Assembly: GCA_964507045.1 (NCBI GenBank)
Contig: CAZDOO010000006.1
Location: 1 to 64,000, forward strand
Length of the DNA: 64,000 nucleotides
Reading direction: 5' to 3'
Origin: UBA8199 sp964507045
Lineage (GTDB): Bacteria > Verrucomicrobiota > Verrucomicrobiia > Limisphaerales > UBA8199
The first letter of the stretch is position 1. Every line of letters starts with the position of its first letter. Shown here piece after piece: positions 15,689-22,968 of the stretch. Both the position numbers and the translations under genes were made by a program. The notes below the pieces were generated by a model. It saw nothing but the letters and a program-made list of their open reading frames with translations, did no database searches and was not told the DNA's origin.

Positions 15689-17541
15689 ACCTGAAAGTCG
15701 TCGGTGTCGGGCAAGGTAAAGTAGAAAGTGGCGCCCTGTTTGGCAGCCGCGGCCGCCCAGACGCGGCCGCGATGACGTTTGACAATGCGCTGCACCGTGG
15801 CTAGACCGATGCCCGTGCCCGGGAACTCGCTGGCGGAGTGGAGTCGTTGAAAGACCCCAAAGAGCTTGCCGGCATAAGCCATGTCGAAGCCGACGCCGTT
15901 GTCGCGCACAAAGAACGCGGGCTCCGGCTGGCGGGTGAAACCGAACTCGATCCGGGCTTCCGGCTGGTGGCTGGTGAACTTCCACGCGTTGCCCAGCAGG
16001 TTGTCGAGCAGGACCTTCAGCAGGCGTTCGTCGCCTTCGGCCCGCAGGTTGGGCTCAATAACAAACTGCACCGCCCGCCCCGGCTCGGCTTTCTGCAATT
16101 CGGCGGCAACCATTTCAGCCTGCGCGCTAAGATTGACCGGTTGCCAGTGCAGTTCGCTCCGCCCAACGCGCGACAGCTTCAGCAGATCGTCAATCAGCCG
16201 GCCCATGTGCTCACTGCCCCGGCAGGCGTGGCGCAGCAACTCCCGCCCCTCCGCATCCAACTGGCTGGCGTGGCGTTCGAGCAATACTTCGCTGAATCCC
16301 CGAACAGCCCGCAGCGGCGCGCGCAAGTCGTGGGAAACCGAGTAGGCGAACGCCTCAAGTTCCTGATTGGTCGCCTCCAATTGCGCGGTGCGCTGCTGCA
16401 CCCGCTGCTCCAACTCCGCGTTCAGCCGGCGGACTTCCTGCTCCGCCTGCTTTCGCACCGTGATGTCAATAGCGACACCCACCTGGCGGACCGGCCTTCC
16501 GGAGGCATCGCAATAGGCGCGCCCGCGCCCGAGCATCCACCCTGGCGGGCCGCCGCGGGGCAGGAACCGGAACTCCACTTCATAATCGCCCTTAACCTCA
16601 AGCCCCTTCTCCAGCGCGGCCCGCACGGTCTCACGGTCCTCCGGATGGATCAATTCAAAGAGGGCCTCGTCGGTTCCAGGAAACTCGCCCGGCTGGAATC
16701 CGGTAATGGCCTCCAGTTCCGGGGAGAGCTGCACCCGTCTCGGGCTTTCCAGCTCGCGGGTCCAGGTTCCCATCCTGCCGGCGGCCAGCGCGATGCGGAG
16801 CCGCTCCGCGCTCTCGGCCAGCGCCGCCTCGGCATGCACCCGTTCCAGCGCGCCGCCACAGTGGTCGGCCAGCGCCTGCAGAGTATCCAAGTCCGCCGCC
16901 GTGTACGCGTTCGGGGTGTAGCTCTGAATGGACAGCAGGCCAATGACCTGCGAATCCTTTCGCACGGGCACGTACATCAGCGAAGCCGAAGGGCGGGTCT
17001 CGTCGCCGAAGGGAAAGGCATCCGGCGAGAATCCCGCCGCCGCCGGCCGCAGCACCAGTTGCGGTCCCTGTTCCAGTGTCTTCCGGGCAATGGCGCTGAG
17101 CCGCCGCAGGATGCCCTCCAGCGGGAGCTCCGTGCGCCGCCCGTCTATCGTGTCAATGCACACCACCGGGTCCATTCGGGCCGGGTTGTTTGAACACAAA
17201 CCCAGCACGGCGGCATCCCATTGCCACAGCGCATCCGCCGCCTCCAGGATGATCATGGCTGCTTCCTTTGGCGTGCGGACGGCGCTAAGACGGTGGCCCA
17301 GGTTGGAGAAAACCGTTGCGCGCCGCTCCGCCCGTTGCCGGCGCGGGCGGCCCGCCACGAGTGCCGCGCCCAATGCCAGGCCGGCGGTGTGCCTTGCCGG
17401 CTCAGCACTCGCCCTGCTCAGAAATCCTGGCCAATCCAATCTGGCGGCGACCCAGCCGGCCACTAACAAAGCGAACAGCTGCGCATGGCTGCCAAGTTTT
17501 ATTCTCATTGCATACCCCGGAACGGGCTCACGACTAACCAT
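15685..17541 (-). CDS. GAF-PAS sensor histidine kinase
   Basis: About 618 residues. A short hydrophobic N-terminus (LFALLVAGWVAARLDWPGF plus a second weak segment) suggests membrane anchoring. It is followed by a GAF domain (about 85-240, SASLMYVPVRKDSQVIGLLS), a PAS/PAC domain (about 250-365, ending RQVGVAIDITVRKQAE), a coiled coil, a HisKA domain with the histidine in AYSVSHDLRAPLRAV, and a HATPase domain (DNLLGNAWKFT; VRDNGVGFDM; GTGIGLATVQRIV). The kinase core resembles bacteriophytochrome-type kinases. The start is uncertain: ATG 17541 has AAGGTG four bases upstream, and ATG 17508 is an alternative. It probably passes its signal to the overlapping REC-kinase gene. A CATGGGG/CCCCATG palindrome lies 160 bases upstream. 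Confidence 0.88.
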   Translation of the reverse strand: MVSREPVPGYAMRIKLGSHAQLFALLVAGWVAARLDWPGFLSRASAEPARHTAGLALGAALVAGRPRRQRAERRATVFSNLGHRLSAVRTPKEAAMIILEAADALWQWDAAVLGLCSNNPARMDPVVCIDTIDGRRTELPLEGILRRLSAIARKTLEQGPQLVLRPAAAGFSPDAFPFGDETRPSASLMYVPVRKDSQVIGLLSIQSYTPNAYTAADLDTLQALADHCGGALERVHAEAALAESAERLRIALAAGRMGTWTRELESPRRVQLSPELEAITGFQPGEFPGTDEALFELIHPEDRETVRAALEKGLEVKGDYEVEFRFLPRGGPPGWMLGRGRAYCDASGRPVRQVGVAIDITVRKQAEQEVRRLNAELEQRVQQRTAQLEATNQELEAFAYSVSHDLRAPLRAVRGFSEVLLERHASQLDAEGRELLRHACRGSEHMGRLIDDLLKLSRVGRSELHWQPVNLSAQAEMVAAELQKAEPGRAVQFVIEPNLRAEGDERLLKVLLDNLLGNAWKFTSHQPEARIEFGFTRQPEPAFFVRDNGVGFDMAYAGKLFGVFQRLHSASEFPGTGIGLATVQRIVKRHRGRVWAAAAAKQGATFYFTLPDTDDFQV

Positions 17542-17700
17542 AATGCACCTTGCGGTTCCAAGACAGCAAATTGGTTGGCCCGGGTGGCCTGACCGCCACA
17601 GTGTCGCCACAGCATTCCACTCGCTCCAGTTGTTGCATAAGTGTACGGAGACGGCGGCATCTGCTTTGCTCGCTATTATGGAAGACTCCGCCGGCGCGCA

Positions 17701-17720
17701 CATGGGGTAAACACCCCATG
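17701..17720. promoter_or_regulatory. Candidate operator, CATGGGG-N6-CCCCATG palindrome
   Basis: A perfect 7-base inverted repeat with a TAAACA spacer, upstream of the sensor-kinase gene. A closely related site (17 of 20 positions) lies at 38060-38079, upstream of a small gene. Shared sequence and shared intergenic position suggest a common regulator, which is not identified. Confidence 0.4.
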
Positions 17721-17846
17721 CGTGGTCAGAATGAGTGCGTTGGACGAAGATTCAGTAGTCTATACAGTGGACCGGCAGGACTTCTCCGTCTATCGCCGGA
17801 ATGGGCGGCGGCCAGTGCGCTGCGTCTTCCCAGTTTGAAATTGGGT

Positions 17847-18005
17847 TCAGGTCAGGCTTCCCAGCCGCACCAGGCGCAGTACGGGCTCCGCGCCCTCGCG
17901 CGAACAGGCCAGGTCCACCTCGAACTCCGCCACCCAATCATTGTGGTCCTCCGGGTCCACCAGCATCTGCTGGACGCGCCCGGTGCGCTTGTCTTCGGCG
18001 GGCAC
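17847..18005 (-). pseudogene. Detached copy of the C-terminal end of the Ski2-like helicase
   Basis: On the minus strand this encodes VPAEDKRTGRVQQMLVDP and continues to a stop. It matches the last 53 or so residues of the helicase whose gene ends at 22969. Bases 17909-18002 match 23028-23121 with only two mismatches, while the final 20 codons are similar in protein (RLVRLGSL versus RLKRVGSL) but diverged in DNA. Homology stops abruptly upstream of the valine. It cannot encode a helicase. The RCC1/Ig gene (18092-22936) fills the space between this fragment and the intact helicase gene. Confidence 0.85.
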
Positions 18006-18091
18006 TTCGGTGGAGAAGAAGCTCGCGATTCCACGGCATGCTGATACTATTGGCGGCCGAAGTTGAACAACCATAATGGTCGCAAAGACCT

Positions 18092-21000
18092 ATGAAAGCG
18101 ACAGCTGACCTTCTGACAGCGCTGGGCATTTTGCTTGGCACCTGTCTGGTGGCGTCCGGCGGCACGGTGGTGGCGTGGGGCAACGGGAGTTACGGGCAGC
18201 TCGATGTGCCGACCAACCTGACCGACGTGGTGAACGTGGCTTCCGGTTCGCAGCACTGCCTGGCCCTTAGGAGCAACGGCGTTGCGGTCGGCTGGGGCTA
18301 CAATTACTTCCAACAGGCCACCGTGCCTGATTGGTGGTATGCCGACGGCTACGGCTCCTACTATGTCAACGGCAACATTACCAACATCGCAGCCGGGTCG
18401 TGGCACAGCCTCGCGTTGCTGCAAGCCGGATTTGTGACCGGCTGGGGAGACTCCAGCGGCGGCGCCACCTTCGTGCCCGCAGGGATACACTCGGTGGTGG
18501 CCGTGGCTGGCGGGGCAGACAACAGCCTCGCCCTGAAGTCGGACGGAACCGTCGCGGCCTGGGGTTGCCACGGAGCCTGCGTGGTGCCGGACGGCTTGAC
18601 CAACATCGTGGACATTGACGCCGGCCAGTATTTCAGCGTTGCCTTGCGGGGAGATGGCACGATTGCCGCCGCTTGGGGCTACAACCAGTTCGGCGACTGC
18701 GACGTCCCGCCGGGCTTGAGCAACGTCATAGCCGTGGCGGCTGGAGATTATCACGTCGCAGCTTTGAAGGTGGATGGCATGGTTGCGGTGTGGGGCCAGA
18801 CGTCTTATGGGCAAACCAGTATCCCAGACGATGCGACCAACATTGTGGCTATTGCCGCGGGAAGCGCGCACACCCTCGGGCTGAGGACTGACGGCAGCAT
18901 CGTGGCGTGGGGCGATAACAGCGGCGGGCAGTGCAACGTACCTGTGGACCTGACCAACACGGTGGCGGTGGCCGGCGGCTGGCTGCACAGCCTGGCGGTG
19001 GTGTCGGATGGCACGCCGCAGTTCATCTACGGACGCCCGGGAATCTCCTTGCTGCCCAAAAGGAGCTTCTTTGGAGGCGAGTCGGTGGTATTGCACGCCT
19101 CAGCGGTGGGCGCGCCGCCACTGACCTATTATTGGAGACAAAACGGCACCACCGTTGCCACCACCACCTCGCCGAACCTCAGCCTGACGAACCTCATCGC
19201 CGCGCAAAGCGGCCAATACACGGTCATCGCCAGCAACGCCCTGGGCGCCGCGGAATGCCTGCCCGTCACACTCAGCGTGGACCCGATGATCTACTTCACC
19301 AACCATCCCGCCAATGCCACCCTCTATGAGGCGGGTAATGCCAGCTTCTCCGTGGTCGCCGGCGGCTATGGGCCGCTCGCCTGCCAATGGCGTTTCAACG
19401 GCGCGGACCTGCCCGGCGAAACCAATACGACGCTGGCCCTCGTTCAGGTCGCCACGAATCAAGCTGGCACGTATTCCGTTCTCGTGACCAACGTCTATGG
19501 CGCGGTCGCCAGCTCCAACGCCACCCTGACCGTGCAACTGCCGGTTATCACCGCCCAGCCGACCAATCAGACCGTCTTCGGCGGCGACGGCGCCAGCTTT
19601 AAGATTACCGCCAACGGCGCCGCCCTCTCCTACCAATGGCTGTTCAACGGCACCAACCTCCCCGGCGCCATCAGCAATGTGCTGACGCTCACCCTGGTGG
19701 ACACCAATGCCGCCGGCCCCTATGCCGCGCTGGTCAGCAACCCGTATCGCACCTTGTCCACCACCAACGCCACGCTGACTGTGGTGCCGCTCACCGCCTC
19801 CGTCTCGCCCGCCAGCCAAAGCCTGTTCGTCGGGGACACGGCCACCCTCTCCGCCGTGGTGCAGAAGAATGGCCCCTTCACGTATCAGTGGCGATACAAT
19901 GGGGCGGACATCCCGGATCAAACCCATTCCACCCTCACGCTGAGCGGGCTGACGACTAATCAGTCGGGGAGCTATTCCGTGCGCGCGACCAATGCTTACG
20001 GCGTAGTGGAGAGCACGAATGCGACGCTGGCCGTAGTGGATGCAGCGCCGACCATCACTTCGGGGCCGTTCAACCGGTTCACCTGGGCGGGCGACAGCTA
20101 CACCTTCAACGTGGGGGCTAATGGATCAAAGCCCTTGAGCTACCAATGGAGCTTCAACGGGGTTCCCCTGCCGAATAGGACGAACAGCTCGCTGTCCCTG
20201 AGCGCCGTCGGGACCAACCAAGCGGGCACCTACGCTGTCACCATCACCAATGTCTTGGGCAGCACGAGCGGCAGCGCCACGCTCACCCTGGAGCCGGTCG
20301 TTGCCTGGGGCCAGGGGTCTTCCGGGCAGACGTTGGTGAGCAATCCGCCGCTCACCAACACCATCGCCATCAGCGCCGGTTACAATTACAACCTCGCGCT
20401 CAAAGCCGACGGCACAGTCTTCTCGTGGGGCGGCGTCAGCACGCTGCCGACGGCTAACAGCAACTTCACCGCCGTGGCCGCCGGCTTCTCGCAGAGCCTG
20501 GGGCTGCGTTCCAACGGCACGGTCCTCGCCTGGGGCGGCGGCAACCTGCCGGTCGCGCCCGCGAACCTGACCAACGCGGCGTCCATCCACGTTGCCAAAG
20601 CCTCCGGCTCGCTCGTGATGAACTGCTTTGCCATCCGCTCCAACTGCACCCTCGTCGCTTGGAATAACAATGGCGACTATTACTCAGGCGGAACCCTCAC
20701 CAACATTCCCGCGGGCTTGATTGGCGTCGTCGGTGTGGCCGCGGGAGCGTATCACGCCCTGGCGTTGAAGTCCGACGGCTCCATCACCGCCTGGCAGGCT
20801 TATTCCGACTACGGCGCCAATGTGCCGCCGGCCGCCATTTCCAACGCCAACAACTTCATCGCCATCGCCGCCGGGTTCTCTCACAGCCTCGCCCTCAGAA
20901 CCAACGGCACCGTCGTTGCCTGGGGCAGCAATGGCTACAACCAGACCAACGTCCCCGCCAACCTCAGCAACGTCGTCGCCATCGCCGCCGGCGGCTACCA

Positions 21001-22936
21001 CAACCTCGCCTTGAAAGCCGACGGCACCGTAACCGTGTGGGGACAGAACACCTATAACCAGACCAACGTTCCCGTTCCCTATACCAACCTCTTCGCCGTC
21101 AGCGGCGGCAGTGGCCATTCCATCGCCATGAATGGTGCCGTCGATCCGGCCATCGTCCGCCAGCCGCAACCCGCGACGGGGCTGGTCGGCCAGACCGCGC
21201 TGCTCAGCGTAGGCGTCGTGAGCAGGCAATTCATTTGCTACCAGTGGCGGCTGAATGGCGCGGACATTTCCGGCGCGACCAACGCTTGGTATCGCACTGC
21301 GCCCCTGGGCCCTGCCGCGCTCGGCCGTTACAGCGTTGTCGTCAGCAACGCCGCGGGGGTGGTGACCAGCGCCGTGGCGCAGGTGGGCATGACCGGCAAT
21401 GCCGTGATTGCCTGGGGCTTGAACACCAGCGGCCAGACGAACGTGCCCGCCGGCTTGAACGCCCTCGCCATCGGCGGCGGCGACGCCCACAGCCTCGCCC
21501 TGCGCGCCGACGGAACCGTCGTTGCCTGGGGCACCAGCAGCTACGGCGTGACCAATGTGCCGGCCAACGCGACCAACATTATCGCCATCTCCGCCGGCGC
21601 CAACCATAACGCCGTCCTGAACTCTGCGCGCAAAGTTATCAGTTGGGGCAGCATCGGCAGCAGTCCACCGGCCAGTTTCACTAACTTTCTTGCCTTGAGT
21701 AGCGGCAACAACTACACGCTCGGCTTGTCCAACGGCACGGCCGCCGTGTGGGGCATCGCCAACCCCCCGACCAGCCTCAGCAACGCCGTCACCCTTGCCG
21801 CCGGTCGTGCTCAAGCCCTCGCGTTGCTGCCCGGCGGCACGCTAACCAACTGGCCGGGCGGGCCGGTCGCGCCGCCAGACTTGGCCAACGTCGTCGCCGT
21901 CGCTGCCGGCAACCAGTTCGATCTGGCGGTGCAAACCAATGGCAAGGTGACTGCCTGGGGCATTAACACTTCTGGCCAATGTGATGTCCCCCCTGGTTTG
22001 AGCAACGTCGTCGCCGTCGCTGCGGGCCTGAATCACAGCCTCGCACTGAAATCCGACGGCACTGTCATCGCCTGGGGCAACAACTCCTACGGCCAGACCA
22101 ACATTCCCGCCGGCCTCAGCAACGTCGTTGCCCTCGCTGCCGGCGCTGACCATTCGTTGGCAATGGTCAGCGCTTCCGATCCCACCATCATCCGCCAGCC
22201 CGCGCCACGGGTCACCAATGTCACCGGCCGGCTCCTGCTGAGCGTCGGCACCGTCAGCTCGCAACCGCTCGCCTTCCAATGGTTCACCAACGGCGCGCCG
22301 CTCCCCGGCGCGACCAACTGGTGGCTCGACGTGCCCGTGCCTCTGACCAACAACAGCGGCACCTATTCCGTCATCATCAGCAACGCGCTCGGCGTCCTCA
22401 CCAGCTCCAACGCGGTCGTCTCGGTGCTCTCACGCTCCCCGTTCTTCCTGACCCAGCCGGTTAGCCAGACCAATGTCGGTGGCGGACCGCTGACCTTGTC
22501 GGCCACCGTTGGAGGCTTCCCGCCGCCAACGTATCAATGGCAGAAGGACGGCGCGGCCATTTTCAACGCCACCAGTTCTGCTCTGCTGTTCACTCCCCTC
22601 ACCCGGTCCAACAGTGGGGTCTATTCTCTCGTCGCGTCCAACCCTTTTGGCTCCGCCACCAGCAGCAACGCCACGTTGCGCGTGCTGATGGCGCAGACCT
22701 TGCTCGCGCCGCAGCCAAATCCTGACGGCACCGTCCAAATCCTGTTCGGCGACAGCGACGGCGGGCAGTTGTCCGGCGCCGACACGGCGGGTCTGGGTGT
22801 GCTCGCCAGCACCAACCTCGCCAATTGGGACCTCCTAACCGCTCCCCTCACTCTCACCAACGGCTTGTTGCTGTTTCAGGACCCGACCGCTACCCGTTTC
22901 CCGCGCCGGTTCTACCGCGTAATCGAGCAGCCTTGA
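18092..22936 (+). CDS. Giant secreted RCC1-repeat / Ig-like protein
   Basis: 1614-residue exported protein with a signal peptide (LLTALGILLGTCLVASGG). Three blocks of RCC1-type beta-propeller repeats (about 24-310, 735-1010, 1100-1365) carry the recurring pattern VVAWGxN...TNVP...NVVAIAAG..HSLALKSDGT. They alternate with Ig-like domains (about 315-730, 1015-1095, 1370-1550) marked by YQWxxNG and SGxYSVxxxNAxG. The C-terminus ends RFPRRFYRVIEQP, the tail domain seen on other Verrucomicrobia exported proteins. RCC1 propellers here are probably binding scaffolds; no catalytic residue pattern is visible. The gene starts 87 bases after the helicase fragment and ends 33 bases before the helicase stop, so it fits tightly between the two copies. 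Confidence 0.87.
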   Translation: MKATADLLTALGILLGTCLVASGGTVVAWGNGSYGQLDVPTNLTDVVNVASGSQHCLALRSNGVAVGWGYNYFQQATVPDWWYADGYGSYYVNGNITNIAAGSWHSLALLQAGFVTGWGDSSGGATFVPAGIHSVVAVAGGADNSLALKSDGTVAAWGCHGACVVPDGLTNIVDIDAGQYFSVALRGDGTIAAAWGYNQFGDCDVPPGLSNVIAVAAGDYHVAALKVDGMVAVWGQTSYGQTSIPDDATNIVAIAAGSAHTLGLRTDGSIVAWGDNSGGQCNVPVDLTNTVAVAGGWLHSLAVVSDGTPQFIYGRPGISLLPKRSFFGGESVVLHASAVGAPPLTYYWRQNGTTVATTTSPNLSLTNLIAAQSGQYTVIASNALGAAECLPVTLSVDPMIYFTNHPANATLYEAGNASFSVVAGGYGPLACQWRFNGADLPGETNTTLALVQVATNQAGTYSVLVTNVYGAVASSNATLTVQLPVITAQPTNQTVFGGDGASFKITANGAALSYQWLFNGTNLPGAISNVLTLTLVDTNAAGPYAALVSNPYRTLSTTNATLTVVPLTASVSPASQSLFVGDTATLSAVVQKNGPFTYQWRYNGADIPDQTHSTLTLSGLTTNQSGSYSVRATNAYGVVESTNATLAVVDAAPTITSGPFNRFTWAGDSYTFNVGANGSKPLSYQWSFNGVPLPNRTNSSLSLSAVGTNQAGTYAVTITNVLGSTSGSATLTLEPVVAWGQGSSGQTLVSNPPLTNTIAISAGYNYNLALKADGTVFSWGGVSTLPTANSNFTAVAAGFSQSLGLRSNGTVLAWGGGNLPVAPANLTNAASIHVAKASGSLVMNCFAIRSNCTLVAWNNNGDYYSGGTLTNIPAGLIGVVGVAAGAYHALALKSDGSITAWQAYSDYGANVPPAAISNANNFIAIAAGFSHSLALRTNGTVVAWGSNGYNQTNVPANLSNVVAIAAGGYHNLALKADGTVTVWGQNTYNQTNVPVPYTNLFAVSGGSGHSIAMNGAVDPAIVRQPQPATGLVGQTALLSVGVVSRQFICYQWRLNGADISGATNAWYRTAPLGPAALGRYSVVVSNAAGVVTSAVAQVGMTGNAVIAWGLNTSGQTNVPAGLNALAIGGGDAHSLALRADGTVVAWGTSSYGVTNVPANATNIIAISAGANHNAVLNSARKVISWGSIGSSPPASFTNFLALSSGNNYTLGLSNGTAAVWGIANPPTSLSNAVTLAAGRAQALALLPGGTLTNWPGGPVAPPDLANVVAVAAGNQFDLAVQTNGKVTAWGINTSGQCDVPPGLSNVVAVAAGLNHSLALKSDGTVIAWGNNSYGQTNIPAGLSNVVALAAGADHSLAMVSASDPTIIRQPAPRVTNVTGRLLLSVGTVSSQPLAFQWFTNGAPLPGATNWWLDVPVPLTNNSGTYSVIISNALGVLTSSNAVVSVLSRSPFFLTQPVSQTNVGGGPLTLSATVGGFPPPTYQWQKDGAAIFNATSSALLFTPLTRSNSGVYSLVASNPFGSATSSNATLRVLMAQTLLAPQPNPDGTVQILFGDSDGGQLSGADTAGLGVLASTNLANWDLLTAPLTLTNGLLLFQDPTATRFPRRFYRVIEQP

Positions 22937-22968
22937 GCGGCGCTTTCGCACCCGTGGCCATGCGGCTC

